Source: 67-14 sp035502775 (lineage in GTDB: Bacteria; Actinomycetota; Thermoleophilia; Solirubrobacterales; 70-9). From it: a stretch of DNA of 64,000 nt. The stretch spans positions 1 through 64,000 of the forward strand of contig DATJUB010000023.1 of the NCBI GenBank assembly GCA_035502775.1, given 5' to 3'. The translations under genes were made by a program, and so were the position numbers. This document shows, one piece after another, positions 17,911-27,196 of the stretch (position 1 is the first letter of the stretch; every line of letters starts with the position of its first letter). The notes beneath the pieces are model-generated. The model made no database searches, was not told the origin of the DNA, and saw only the letters and a list, made by a program, of their open reading frames with translations.

Positions 17911-18936
17911 CTATTTGGTTTCGGCCGGTTTTTCGTCATGTCCGCCGAACTCCTTGCGCATGGCGGACTGCACGCGATCACCGAAATCTCCGAGTCCGCG
18001 TGACTCGAAGCGCTCGTACAGCGCCGAGGTGAGCACCGGTGCGGGCACTCCCTCCTCGACCGCGGCGATGGTCGTCCAGCGGCCCTCGCCGGAGTCGGAG
18101 ACACGGCCGTCGAACTCCTCGAGGCCGGGCGACTTGGCGAGCGCGGAGGCGGTCAGGTCGAGCAGCCAGGATCCGATCACGCTGCCGCGGCGCCAGACCT
18201 CGGCGACCTCGGCCACATTGATGTCGTACTGGTAGTACTCGGGATGCTGGAGCGGGGCCGTCTCGGCGTCGTTTTCGCGCTGCACCTTGCCGGCGTTGGC
18301 GTTCTTGATGATGTTCAGGCCCTCACCGAACGCGGCCATGATGCCGTACTCGATGCCGTTGTGGACCATCTTCACGAAATGTCCGGAGCCGGTCGGCCCG
18401 CAGTGCAGGTAGCCCTTCTCGGCCGGGCTGGGCTCACCCTCCTTGCCGGGGGTGCGCTCGATGTCGCCGATCCCGGGGGCGATCGACTCGAAGATCGGCT
18501 CGAGCCGCCGGTAGGCCTCGTCGGGACCGCCGATCATCAGGCAGTACCCGCGGTCGAGGCCCCAGACGCCGCCGCTGGTGCCGACGTCGAGATGGTCGAT
18601 GCCGTTCTCGCCCAGTTCCTCGGCGAAGTGGATGTTGTCGCGATAGTAGGTGTTGCCGCCGTCGATCACGGCGTCGCCGCCGTCGAGCGCGGCGGCCACG
18701 TTCCTGACCGTCTCCTCGGTGATCTTCCCGGCCGGGACCATCACCCAGACCGCGCGCGGCGCGGTGAGCTTCGAGGCGAGATCGGCCAGATCGGAGGCCG
18801 GAACCGCCCCCTCCTCACCGAGGGCCGCGGTCACTTCCGGATTGACGTCGTACACGACACAGGTGTGTCCATCGCGCATCAACCTACGGGCGATATTGGC
18901 GCCCATCCGACCGAGACCAACGATTCCGAGTTCCAT
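17911..18936 (-). CDS. gnd: 6-phosphogluconate dehydrogenase (decarboxylating)
   Basis: 341 aa, matching the short YqeC/GndA-type enzymes. N-terminal Rossmann motif GIVGLGRMGANIARRL, the GGNTYYRDNIHFAEEL catalytic region, and KMVHNGIEYGIMAAFGEG. Converts 6-phosphogluconate to ribulose 5-phosphate and CO2 with NAD(P)H formation. First gene of the operon; divergent from zwf with 78 bases between starts, so the oxidative pentose phosphate genes share one control region. Confidence 0.93.
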   Translation of the reverse strand: MELGIVGLGRMGANIARRLMRDGHTCVVYDVNPEVTAALGEEGAVPASDLADLASKLTAPRAVWVMVPAGKITEETVRNVAAALDGGDAVIDGGNTYYRDNIHFAEELGENGIDHLDVGTSGGVWGLDRGYCLMIGGPDEAYRRLEPIFESIAPGIGDIERTPGKEGEPSPAEKGYLHCGPTGSGHFVKMVHNGIEYGIMAAFGEGLNIIKNANAGKVQRENDAETAPLQHPEYYQYDINVAEVAEVWRRGSVIGSWLLDLTASALAKSPGLEEFDGRVSDSGEGRWTTIAAVEEGVPAPVLTSALYERFESRGLGDFGDRVQSAMRKEFGGHDEKPAETK

Positions 18937-19014
18937 GGCCGCATCTTAGATGCAAACCTCCCGGCCCATTCGGATGCGGGGCTGGGATCCACGCTTGTCA
19001 GTAGCCTGCCGGGC

Positions 19015-20457
19015 ATGAGCCACAAGGAAGCGAAGGAAGCCGAAGAGTTCACCGACGCTCTGGTGATTTTCGGCATCACCGGAGATCTCGCCCGCAAGAT
19101 GACGTTCCGCGCTCTGTACAGGCTGGAGAAGCGCGGCAAGCTCGACTGTCCGATCATCGGCGTCGGCCGTCGCACCGATTGGGGCCACGAGACCATGAAG
19201 CAGTGCGCCCATGAGTCGATCACGAACACCTTGGGCTCGATCGACGAGGAGGTCTTCAAGCGGCTCGCCGATCGTATGCGTTTCGTCGCCGGGAATTTCG
19301 ATGAGAGCACCACTTTCGAGGTTCTCGCCGAGGAGCTGAGCGCGTACTCGAAACCGCTCTTCTACCTTGAGGTCCCGCCGCCGCTCTTCTCGCCGATCAT
19401 CAGCTCGCTGGCCGCGGTCGGCCTCACCGAGAACGCGCGGATCATCATCGAGAAGCCGTTCGGCCATGATCTGGCTTCGGCGAAGGCGCTGCAGCGCGAG
19501 TTGACCGAGGTACTGACCGAGGATCAGATCCTCAGGATCGACCATTATCTCGGCAAAGAGCCGGTGATGGACATCACCTATCTGCGGTTCGCCAACTCGA
19601 TCCTGGAACCGGTCTGGAACAGCAACTACGTTTCCTACGTTCAGATGACGATGGCCGAGCCGTTCGGGGTCGAGGATCGCGGCCATTTCTACGACCGGGT
19701 AGGGACCATCCGCGATGTGGTTCAGAACCACATCCTTCAGGTTCTGGCGCTGGTCGCGATGGAGCCGCCGAACGCCAACCAGCACGATTCGGTGCGGGCG
19801 AAGAAGCTCGACCTGTTCGAGGCGATCCGCTCGGCCGACCCGAAACGATGCGTGCGCGGACAGTACGGCGGCTATCTCGACATCGCCGACGTGGCCGACG
19901 ATTCGAACACCGAGACCTTCGTAGCGATGGAGCTCGCGATCGACAACTGGCGCTGGTCGGGCGTGCCGTTCTACATCAGGGCCGGAAAGTGCCTGCCGGT
20001 GAAGCACACCGAGGTGAGGGTCGTGTTCAAGCGCCCACCCCACCTCGCGATCGGCGGCAAGGCGAAACCGGACCACAACCAGATGGTGATCCGGATCGAT
20101 CCGGCGCCCGGGGCGAACATGCGGTTCATCGCGAAAGCGGCCGGAACCGACACTTTCACCCCGGCCGATCTCGAGGTTCTCTTCGAAAAGGAGCCCGGAA
20201 CCGAGCCCGAACCGTACGAGCGGCTGCTCGATGACGCGATCCACGGGAGGACCGAACTCTTCACCCATGTCGACGCGATCGACGAAACATGGCGTATCGT
20301 GCAGCCTCTGCTCGATAATCCCAGTCCGGTCCTCCCTTACGAAAAAGGTTCGTGGGGACCGTCTGAGGCCGAGCGGCTGGTCAAGGGCGTCTGCCACTGG
20401 GATGAACCCTGGAGGCCGGTCGAGAAGGCCACGGAGCATCAGATCCTCGGCGGATGA
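19015..20457 (+). CDS. zwf: glucose-6-phosphate 1-dehydrogenase
   Basis: 480 aa, standard length. NADP-binding GITGDLARK near the N-terminus and the active-site RIDHYLGKE are present. Oxidises glucose 6-phosphate to the lactone that Pgl hydrolyses. ATG 19015 is chosen; the much longer in-frame extension upstream is antisense to gnd and lacks coding character. The ppa gene follows after 47 bases on the same strand. Confidence 0.95.
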   Translation: MSHKEAKEAEEFTDALVIFGITGDLARKMTFRALYRLEKRGKLDCPIIGVGRRTDWGHETMKQCAHESITNTLGSIDEEVFKRLADRMRFVAGNFDESTTFEVLAEELSAYSKPLFYLEVPPPLFSPIISSLAAVGLTENARIIIEKPFGHDLASAKALQRELTEVLTEDQILRIDHYLGKEPVMDITYLRFANSILEPVWNSNYVSYVQMTMAEPFGVEDRGHFYDRVGTIRDVVQNHILQVLALVAMEPPNANQHDSVRAKKLDLFEAIRSADPKRCVRGQYGGYLDIADVADDSNTETFVAMELAIDNWRWSGVPFYIRAGKCLPVKHTEVRVVFKRPPHLAIGGKAKPDHNQMVIRIDPAPGANMRFIAKAAGTDTFTPADLEVLFEKEPGTEPEPYERLLDDAIHGRTELFTHVDAIDETWRIVQPLLDNPSPVLPYEKGSWGPSEAERLVKGVCHWDEPWRPVEKATEHQILGG

Positions 20458-20504
20458 GCGCTTCCCGCTGACCCAGCACCCAAAAAATCATAGGAACTTA
20501 GAAC

Positions 20505-21026
20505 ATGTCTGAAGTTGAACAGCTGAACATCGTCGTAGAGGTACCCAAGGGCAGCCGCAACAAGTACGAGTACGACCCGGAGATCGGCGCGATCGTGCTC
20601 GACCGGTTCCTTTTCTCTTCGATGGTCTACCCGGTGGACTACGGCTTCGTACCCCACACGATGGGCGCCGACCACGATCCGCTGGACGCGATGGTCTGTG
20701 TTTCCGAGCCGACCTTCCCCGGCTGCATCATCCCCTCGATGCCGATCGGACTGTTCCGCATGACCGACGACGGCGAGGTCGACGACAAGATCCTCTGCGT
20801 CCCCTCGAACGATCCGAACTGGTCATACATCAAGAATCTCGACATGCTGAGCGACCAGCTCCGCGAAGAGATCGCCCACTTCTTCTCGGTCTACAAGCAG
20901 CCCGAAGGCAAGCACGTCGATGTCGACGGCTGGTACCCGCTCGAGGCCGCCCTCGAGGTCCTCGAAGAGTCCCGCAAGCGCCTGCGCGACATCGAAGCCG
21001 AAAAGGAAGCCGCCGCGGCCGGCTGA
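20505..21026 (+). CDS. ppa: inorganic pyrophosphatase
   Basis: 173 aa, family I soluble pyrophosphatase. DYGFVPHTMGADHDPLDAMV carries the metal-binding aspartates, followed by DDGEVDDKILCVPSNDP. Hydrolyses PPi in the cytoplasm, pulling biosynthetic reactions forward. AGGAACTT lies upstream of the ATG. Followed by a large inverted repeat shared with the convergent rlmN end. Confidence 0.95.
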   Translation: MSEVEQLNIVVEVPKGSRNKYEYDPEIGAIVLDRFLFSSMVYPVDYGFVPHTMGADHDPLDAMVCVSEPTFPGCIIPSMPIGLFRMTDDGEVDDKILCVPSNDPNWSYIKNLDMLSDQLREEIAHFFSVYKQPEGKHVDVDGWYPLEAALEVLEESRKRLRDIEAEKEAAAAG

Positions 21027-21047
21027 CCGTCAACCGGCAGCAAAGCC

Positions 21048-21105
21048 GAACGTTCTGTCGCACGATGGCTGCGTCCCACGTGGGTTCGGGTGCGACAGAA
21101 CGTTC
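21048..21105. terminator. 15-bp perfect inverted repeat between ppa and rlmN
   Basis: 21048-21062 and 21091-21105 are perfect inverted copies with a 28-base loop that itself holds the palindrome CCCACGTGGG. The right arm runs into the rlmN stop codon. Probably a two-way terminator, though no T-run follows. Confidence 0.55.
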
Positions 21106-22093
21106 AGGCGGCGGCCTTTGCTGCGAGTTGGCCGCAGGCCGCGTCGATGTCTCGGCCTCGGGTGAGCCTCACCGTGGCGTGGATCCCGCGCTTCATCAGG
21201 ACGTTCCTGAAGCGTTCGATCGTCTCCCTGGATGAGCCTCCGTACTCTCCGCCTCCGGGGTTGTACGGGATCAGATTGACCTTGAAGTCGTTCTTCGGCA
21301 GGAGCAGGTCGGCCAGTTCGTGGGCCAGTTCCGGGGTGTCGTTGACCCCGTCCAGCATCAGGTACTCGATGAAGACCTTGCGCTTGCGCACATGGCGCCA
21401 CTCGCGGGCCGCATCGACCACGTCCTTCATCGGGTAGCGGTCGTTCACCGGCATGATCCGGGACCGCAGTTCGTCGTTCGGAGCGTGCAGCGAGAGCGCG
21501 AGCCGGACCGCCGGGCCCTCCGTGGTGACCTTCTGGATGCCGGGCAGCCAGCCCACGGTCGAGATCGTGGTGTGCGAGTTGGCGATACCCACCTCGGGCA
21601 GCTTCTCGCAGACCGCGAGCACGTTGTCGAGGTTCATCATCGGCTCGCCCATACCCATGAAGACGGTGTGGTTGACCTCCTCCTTGCGGCGGAAGTGCAG
21701 CGCCTGGTCGAGGATCTCGGACTCGGTGAGGTTGCGGCCGAACTTCATCTTGCCGGTCGCGCAGAAGGTGCAGGTGAGCGGGCAGCCCGACTGGCTGGAG
21801 AGGCAGAGCGAGCGCCGCCCGTCGCGGTAGCGCATCAGCACCGCTTCCACCGGGCGCTGATCATGCGTCAGGAAGAGCGCCTTTTCGGTGCCGTCCACCG
21901 AGAGGGCCGACGCGTCCACGTTCAGGGTGGAGATCGGCAGCTTTTCGGCGAGCTGTTCGCGCAGGCCGGCCGGGATGTTGCTCATCTCGTCGAAGGACCC
22001 GGCTCCGCGCGCGAGCCATTCCCAGACCTGCTTGGTCCGGTAGGCGGGCTGGCCGAGTTCGGCCATGGTCGTCTCGAGTTGAGTCAGGTCCAC
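21104..22093 (-). CDS. rlmN: 23S rRNA/tRNA adenine-C2 methyltransferase RlmN
   Basis: 329 aa. Radical-SAM CxxxCxxC is seen in GCPLTCTFCATGK, with the second catalytic Cys near the C-terminus (DAACGQLA). Methylates A2503 of 23S rRNA and A37 of some tRNAs. GTG 22093 gives the usual N-terminus (VDLTQLETTMAELGQPAYRTKQ); the longer extension to 22420 runs across the promoter of the divergent gene B and is rejected. Confidence 0.93.
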   Translation of the reverse strand: MDLTQLETTMAELGQPAYRTKQVWEWLARGAGSFDEMSNIPAGLREQLAEKLPISTLNVDASALSVDGTEKALFLTHDQRPVEAVLMRYRDGRRSLCLSSQSGCPLTCTFCATGKMKFGRNLTESEILDQALHFRRKEEVNHTVFMGMGEPMMNLDNVLAVCEKLPEVGIANSHTTISTVGWLPGIQKVTTEGPAVRLALSLHAPNDELRSRIMPVNDRYPMKDVVDAAREWRHVRKRKVFIEYLMLDGVNDTPELAHELADLLLPKNDFKVNLIPYNPGGGEYGGSSRETIERFRNVLMKRGIHATVRLTRGRDIDAACGQLAAKAAA

Positions 22094-22148
22094 ACATGAA
22101 GTGTCGCATTGATGCCCGCCCGGCCCGAGCCTCACTCCGATCCATCGC

Positions 22149-22177
22149 TTGATATTTCCTGCGCGATCGGCTACTTG
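22149..22177 (+). promoter_or_regulatory. sigma70-type promoter of four-cysteine gene B
   Basis: TTGATA (22149-22154), 17-base spacer, TACTTG (22172-22177). Confidence 0.6.
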
Positions 22178-22183
22178 TGACTG

Positions 22184-22286
22184 TGACCGATGATCGGCCG
22201 GTGGCCACTCGGTCTCAGCGGGCAAGCATCTGCGGGGGACGCGAGAGGTCAACCAAGACCAGCCGTCCGGCCAGAAGAGAGACGAC
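22184..22286 (+). promoter_or_regulatory. leader RNA of four-cysteine gene B
   Basis: Core at 22232-22266: GGGGGACGC, then GGTC-AACCAA-GACC and AGCCGT, the same order as the leaders at 39-47 kb. Ribosome-binding site GAAGAGAG before the ATG. Confidence 0.55.
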
Positions 22287-22781
22287 ATGAAACGAATCGG
22301 CACGGCACTCGCGGCGGCCGCGGCACTCTTGATCCTGATCGCCATGGGGCCGGTTCCCGCACAGGCCGGGACCGGCAACTTGAATGCGCCGGGTGGGCGT
22401 TGCGACGTCACCTTCACCACCGGCGCACAGACCGCCGAGGGGCCCGACGCGGGAGCTGGCTTCGTCGACTACCGGGACCTGACCAACATCGCCGTGGATC
22501 CCGCGATGGGAAAGAGCTGTGTCTTCGCCGCCATCGCCGGCGAGTTCCACGTGCACTGGAAGGCGGACGGGAGCGCGCAAGCGATCGGAAACCTCACAAT
22601 TCCGACGGCGCTTGCCGGGGCATGCAGCTACAGCGGAACCATCAACGGCATCGCCGCTCCGACCGGCTTCACGATGACCACCACACCGACAGCCCTCGCG
22701 AAAACAGCCGGCGGCTTCCTTTGCCCGGCCACGTTCAACCTGGTGAATCTCTTCGGCAACATGAGCCACTTCACCTTCTGA
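22287..22781 (+). CDS. small secreted four-cysteine protein, family member B
   Basis: 164 aa. Signal peptide about 1-28 (AQA). Cysteines follow the family order: RCDVTF, KSCVF, GACSYSG and GGFLCP. It is more divergent than the clustered copies and has a longer stretch between Cys1 and Cys2. No function known; exported and probably disulfide-bonded. Divergent from rlmN with its own promoter and leader. Confidence 0.78.
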   Translation: MKRIGTALAAAAALLILIAMGPVPAQAGTGNLNAPGGRCDVTFTTGAQTAEGPDAGAGFVDYRDLTNIAVDPAMGKSCVFAAIAGEFHVHWKADGSAQAIGNLTIPTALAGACSYSGTINGIAAPTGFTMTTTPTALAKTAGGFLCPATFNLVNLFGNMSHFTF

Positions 22782-22793
22782 TCAAGCCTGGCT

Positions 22794-22827
22794 GGGGCCG
22801 GCGCGGCGATCGGGCCGCGCCGGCCCC
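22794..22827 (+). terminator. GC-rich hairpin after gene B
   Basis: 14-bp perfect stem (22794-22807 with 22814-22827) and 6-base loop, 12 bases after the stop of gene B. No T-run. Confidence 0.65.
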
Positions 22828-22876
22828 GCGATCGGCCTTGTAGGCCGGAGGCGCACGACCTATAGCCTCTGTCGCC

Positions 22877-23653
22877 GTGCCTCCAGCTTCAGCCAGCCCC
22901 GCCGCACTCGCCATCTCCGGCCTCACCAAGAGGTATGGAGACGGGACATTGGCCCTGGACGGCCTCGATCTCGAGGTTCCCGACGGCAGCTTCTTCGGCC
23001 TGCTCGGACCGAACGGAGCGGGCAAGACGACTCTGATCGGGGCGGTCTGCAACCTGGTGCGCCCGACCGCGGGAGAGATCACGGTTTTCGGCCATCCCGG
23101 TTCGAGCATGCATGCTCGCCGGATGATCGGGATCGCAGAGCAGGAGCCGAATCTCGACAAGTTCCTGACCGTCTTCGAGACCCTGCTCTACCACGGCGGC
23201 TACTACGGCATGGACCGCTCCGAGGCGAGTGAACGGGCCGAGCAGATGATCGACGCGTTCGACCTGCGGGCCAAGCGAGACGTCGAGGCACCCAAGCTTT
23301 CCGGTGGCATGCGGCGGCGCCTCCTGCTCGCCCGCGCCCTGCTCCACCGGCCGAACCTGGTGATCCTCGACGAACCGACCGCCGGGGTCGATCTCGAGCT
23401 GCGCCACGAGCTCTGGAGCTACATCCGCAAGCTCCACGAGCAGGGCACCACGATCCTGCTGACCACCCACTATCTGGAAGAGGCCGAGGCGCTCTGCGAT
23501 GAGATCGCGATGATCAGCGGAGGACAGATCGTGGCCCGGGACACCGCCGCGGGACTGAAGGACATGCACGGCGTCGAAACCCTCGAGGAGGTCTACCTGA
23601 AGACGGTGGCCGGGGGCAAGATCCATCTGGCGGAAGAGGCGGCCCGCCCATGA
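22877..23653 (+). CDS. ABC transporter ATP-binding protein (drug/lipid exporter type)
   Basis: 258 aa. Walker A GPNGAGKTTL, signature LSGGMRRRLLLARAL, Walker B NLVILDEPTAG and the switch His in LLTTHYLEEAE. It resembles NodI/DrrA-type ATPases that pair with ABC-2 permeases. GTG start at 22877. First gene of a three-gene operon; its stop overlaps the next start by 4 bases, and the matching permease is two genes downstream. Confidence 0.9.
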   Translation: MPPASASPAALAISGLTKRYGDGTLALDGLDLEVPDGSFFGLLGPNGAGKTTLIGAVCNLVRPTAGEITVFGHPGSSMHARRMIGIAEQEPNLDKFLTVFETLLYHGGYYGMDRSEASERAEQMIDAFDLRAKRDVEAPKLSGGMRRRLLLARALLHRPNLVILDEPTAGVDLELRHELWSYIRKLHEQGTTILLTTHYLEEAEALCDEIAMISGGQIVARDTAAGLKDMHGVETLEEVYLKTVAGGKIHLAEEAARP

Positions 23654-24555
23654 GCCGGGTCGGATACATCGGGCTCGGCATCATGGGACGGCCCGCGGCC
23701 AAGAACCTGATGGATGCCGGACATCGGCTCACCGTCGCGACCCGCACCCAGTCCCGTGCCGAACCCCTGGTCGAGGCCGGAGCGGCTCTGGCCGACACTC
23801 CGGCCGAGGTCGCCGCGGCATCGGAAGTGGTCTTCCTCAACCTGCCCGACACACCGGACGTCGAGCTGGTCCTGTTCGGCGAAGGGGGTGCGATCGAGGC
23901 CGAGAGCTTTGACGGCCTGATCATCGACATGAGTACGATCGATCCGGCGGCGACCGTGGATTTCTCCGCACGCCTGAAGGATCGGGGAATCGAGTTCGTC
24001 GACGCCCCCGTCTCGGGCGGCGAGGCCGGGGCGATCGCCGGCACCCTCTCGGTCATGGCCGGTGGGAGCGACGAGGCTTTCGGCCGGGCCCTGCCCTACC
24101 TTCGGGTGATCGGCGAACGCATCACCCACGTCGGACCCTCCGGCGGAGGCCAGGTCGTCAAGGCCTGCAACCAGCTGCTGGTCGCGAGCAACGTGCGAGC
24201 CGTGGCCGAGGCGATGGTGCTGGCGGAACGTTCCGGACTGATCGATCCCGCGGTCATGCGGGAAGCGGTCACCGGTGGTTTCGCCGATAGCAAGGTTCTC
24301 CAGCACCATGGTCTGAACATGCTCGAAGGCAGGTTCGATCCCGGGTTCAAGGTAGAGCTGCACGCCAAGGACGCGCGTATCGTGGGCGCCCTCGCGGCCC
24401 GCTCGAACGCTCCGGTCGAGGCCTTCGAGGTCGCCCGCGACTCACTCGGCGGGCTGGTCGATTCAGGCCGCGGTGGGCTCGACAACTCGGCGATGATCGA
24501 GTTGCTGCGCGAGCAGGCCGAGGAGAACGCCGGACGGAAAACCAGCGAGTCGTGA
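23650..24555 (+). CDS. 3-hydroxyisobutyrate dehydrogenase-family oxidoreductase
   Basis: 301 aa. N-terminal dinucleotide site GYIGLGIMGRPAAKNL; substrate motif DAPVSGGEAGAIAG; catalytic Lys region GGGQVVKACNQLL. This beta-hydroxyacid dehydrogenase family includes 3-hydroxyisobutyrate dehydrogenase and tartronate semialdehyde reductase; the substrate cannot be fixed from sequence. Oddly placed between the ATPase and permease of an ABC exporter, with 4-base overlaps on both sides, so it is co-translated with them. Confidence 0.88.
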   Translation: MSRVGYIGLGIMGRPAAKNLMDAGHRLTVATRTQSRAEPLVEAGAALADTPAEVAAASEVVFLNLPDTPDVELVLFGEGGAIEAESFDGLIIDMSTIDPAATVDFSARLKDRGIEFVDAPVSGGEAGAIAGTLSVMAGGSDEAFGRALPYLRVIGERITHVGPSGGGQVVKACNQLLVASNVRAVAEAMVLAERSGLIDPAVMREAVTGGFADSKVLQHHGLNMLEGRFDPGFKVELHAKDARIVGALAARSNAPVEAFEVARDSLGGLVDSGRGGLDNSAMIELLREQAEENAGRKTSES

Positions 24556-25346
24556 ACCCGCTGCCCCCGGTTCAAGTGGAGCCACATCCGTGGCGCGGAC
24601 TCGCCTGGCTTTCGCGTCGCGAGTGCCACCGCGTACTGAAGCTCTGGAAGCAAACCATCCTCGCCCCGGTGATCTCGGCCCTGCTCTTCATGGTCGTGTT
24701 CGGCCTCTCGCTCGGTGACAGCATCGCCGAGATCAACGGCTTCGAGTATCAGGTCTACATCGTGCCGGGCCTGATCGCGATGGCGATGGCGCAGGCCGCC
24801 TACTCGAACAATTCCAGCACGATCTTCCAGGCCCGCAACGACCGCTACCTGGACGACATCCTGTCCGCCCCGATGAGCGCCTGGCAGGTCCATCTCGGCT
24901 ACCTGATCGGTGGCGCGATGCGCTCGCTTCTGATCGGAGCGCTGCTCACCGCCGTCGCCCTGCCGCTCACCAGCGCACCACTGGATCATCCGTTCGAGCT
25001 CCTGCTCGCAGTGCTTCTGATGACCACCGCCTTCGGATCGCTGGGGATCATCGTGGGCATCTACGCGCAGTCCTGGGACAACCAGTCCTTCATCAACAAC
25101 ATCGTAATCCTGCCCCTGATATTCCTGGGCGGGGTCTTCTACTCGGTGACGAGACTCGGTTCGCCCTGGGAGCAGATATCGCACTTCAACCCGCTCTTCT
25201 ACGTGGTCGACGCGGTCCGGTTCGGATTCCTCGGAAACAGTGATGTGGAGCCGATTCTCTCGCTCGGTGTGGTCGCGGTGATCACCGTTCTCCTGCTCGG
25301 CTGGTCGCAGTATCTGTTCTCCACGGGGCATCGCCTGAAACCCTGA
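24552..25346 (+). CDS. ABC-2 type transporter permease
   Basis: 264 aa with about six membrane segments and the ABC-2 family arrangement (PLIFLGGVFYSV near the end). Partner of the ATPase at 22877. GTG start overlaps the dehydrogenase stop (GTGA). Likely exports a hydrophobic compound or envelope component; the substrate is not indicated. Confidence 0.88.
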   Translation: MNPLPPVQVEPHPWRGLAWLSRRECHRVLKLWKQTILAPVISALLFMVVFGLSLGDSIAEINGFEYQVYIVPGLIAMAMAQAAYSNNSSTIFQARNDRYLDDILSAPMSAWQVHLGYLIGGAMRSLLIGALLTAVALPLTSAPLDHPFELLLAVLLMTTAFGSLGIIVGIYAQSWDNQSFINNIVILPLIFLGGVFYSVTRLGSPWEQISHFNPLFYVVDAVRFGFLGNSDVEPILSLGVVAVITVLLLGWSQYLFSTGHRLKP

Positions 25347-25451
25347 GTACGCCTATCCGGCGGCCCCGAAACCGACCGGCGTACGGATGTGTACCTGATA
25401 GCTTCGCGCTCGCGTCAGTTTTCTGGAGAGGACAACAAGGAGCGTGGGTAG

Positions 25452-27170
25452 ATGAGAGGTTGCGGTTTCGCGGGAGCTGTGCAGGGAAGGGAGCGAGCCA
25501 CCGGGAGAGCTTGGATTTCGGTGGCGATCCTGTGCCTTGCGGCTGCCTTCATGACCTGGAGCTCGCCGGCCGCGGCCGACGACGGATCATTGACGATGAC
25601 ACTCGATTCGGGCGTGATCAACCTGGGAACGACGACCGGTGTGAAGGTGATCGATCCGGGGGCGACGCCGCCCGATCCGCCCGCGACTCTGAACGCCACG
25701 TTGACCGAGGGAGGCGCCGTGTCCACGCCGACCGGAGGCTTCGTCTTCCCGACCAAGGTGATCGAGGACCTTTCGGCATCCGGTCTTCTCGTTGACGCGA
25801 AGATCGAGATCTCCGCGACCTCGACCATCACCGGCACTTTCGACCGGGTCACCGGCGCTTCGGCGATCACGGTCCCGGCCCAGGCCCTGATCTCAGTGTA
25901 TCCCGCCGATTCCACCGAGGATCCGCTGGGAGTCTGCAGAGTCTCCGGCTTCACGCTGGGGCTCTCGACCACCGGCACGCTGGTCGACCCCGGTGTTCCG
26001 GGCGCGACCCCGCCGCATCCCCCGGCCAACTATCCGGCGGCCGCCTTCGCACCGCCGTCGGGCGACGGAGCGATGGTCTCCCTGTGGGCCGGCCTGCCGG
26101 CGTCCAGCGCCGAGGGCGGATCTCTGCCCGCCGTGGTCTGTCCCGCGGTCGATGGCCTGATCGGCGGATCGGGCGGTATCTGGCTCGGTGGCACCGCAAC
26201 CCCGTCGGCGGGCCCGGTACAGCTGCCGCCGTCGGAGGCGCCGGACATCACGGCCGCCCCGGAGGTGACCACCGGTTCGACCGCCGCCGAGTTCGAGTAC
26301 GAGCAGGGTGCCGGCGAGGATCAGCCGGTGAACAAGTTCCAGTGTCGTCTCGACTCGAGCGCGTCTGACGCCTGGGAGGCATGCGGATCCGGGGCGACTT
26401 CGGGCTCGAACGAGTATTCGGGCCTGGAGCCCGGTGAACACAAGTTCGACGTGAGGGCTGGGAACGACTCGGGCTACGGTCCGGTCGCCAGCCACGAATG
26501 GACGATCATCGCCGCGCCGGCCGTGGCGCCGAAGATCCTCACGTCACCACCGGCCGATGGCACCGACACCTCCGCCACGTTCACGTTCGAGAAGGGAATG
26601 GGCGAAGAACAGCCGGTGGACGGGTTCGAGTGCAGGCTGGATTCGGCCGCGGGTTGGAGCGCCTGTGACAGCGGGTCGCAGACCTATTCCGGGCTCGCCG
26701 TGGGCGACCACGAGTTCGAGGTGAGGGCCGGGAACGAGATCGGTACCGGACCGGTGTCGTCGTACTCCTGGAAGGTGTCGGCGGTGAAGCCGCCGGACCC
26801 GACCTGTGCGGAGGATCCGAGCCAGTCGAACTGCCTCGGAAGGCTCGGCCGGGTGGCGATCACGCCGAAGTCGAAGAAGGTGAAGCGCGGCAAGGCAGCG
26901 ACCTTCAAAGTCGGTGTCACCAATTCAGGCGACGGTGCCGCCCGCTCCGTGAGGGCCTGTCTGACCGCGCCGAAGAAGCAGCTCAAAACGCTCGGCGGTG
27001 CCTGCAGGACGATCACTTCCATCGATCCGGGCAAGACCGGCACCGTGACATTCAAGGTCAGGGTGACCAGGAAGGCGAAACCGGGCAAGAAGGCGATCGT
27101 AAAGGTCAAGGCAACCGGTGTCGGCCTGAACGCGGTCTCCGCGAAAGCGACGGTGAAGTTCGCCAAGTAG
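25452..27170 (+). CDS. large secreted protein with lysine-rich C-terminal module
   Basis: 572 aa. Signal peptide about 18-42 (after a 15-residue polar start; AAA). Residues 43-260 form a domain also found in the gene at 33021-34370 (ISVYPADS, GFTLGLSTTG, CPAVDGLIGG shared). Two repeats of about 95 residues follow (each with CRLDS and EHKFDVRAGN-like sequence, Ig/FN3-like), then a CARDB/DUF11-like lysine-rich module (about 460-572) with paired cysteines. AAGGAG is 9 bases before the ATG. Probably a cell-surface or released structural protein; no enzyme motif is seen. Confidence 0.75.
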   Translation: MRGCGFAGAVQGRERATGRAWISVAILCLAAAFMTWSSPAAADDGSLTMTLDSGVINLGTTTGVKVIDPGATPPDPPATLNATLTEGGAVSTPTGGFVFPTKVIEDLSASGLLVDAKIEISATSTITGTFDRVTGASAITVPAQALISVYPADSTEDPLGVCRVSGFTLGLSTTGTLVDPGVPGATPPHPPANYPAAAFAPPSGDGAMVSLWAGLPASSAEGGSLPAVVCPAVDGLIGGSGGIWLGGTATPSAGPVQLPPSEAPDITAAPEVTTGSTAAEFEYEQGAGEDQPVNKFQCRLDSSASDAWEACGSGATSGSNEYSGLEPGEHKFDVRAGNDSGYGPVASHEWTIIAAPAVAPKILTSPPADGTDTSATFTFEKGMGEEQPVDGFECRLDSAAGWSACDSGSQTYSGLAVGDHEFEVRAGNEIGTGPVSSYSWKVSAVKPPDPTCAEDPSQSNCLGRLGRVAITPKSKKVKRGKAATFKVGVTNSGDGAARSVRACLTAPKKQLKTLGGACRTITSIDPGKTGTVTFKVRVTRKAKPGKKAIVKVKATGVGLNAVSAKATVKFAK

Positions 27171-27196
27171 CGAGCCCCACTCCTATTCATAAACAC

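Noticed and set aside
18946..20439. 497-aa minus-strand ORF
   Set aside because: Antisense shadow of zwf.
24096..25331. 411-aa minus-strand ORF
   Set aside because: Antisense to the dehydrogenase and ABC permease.
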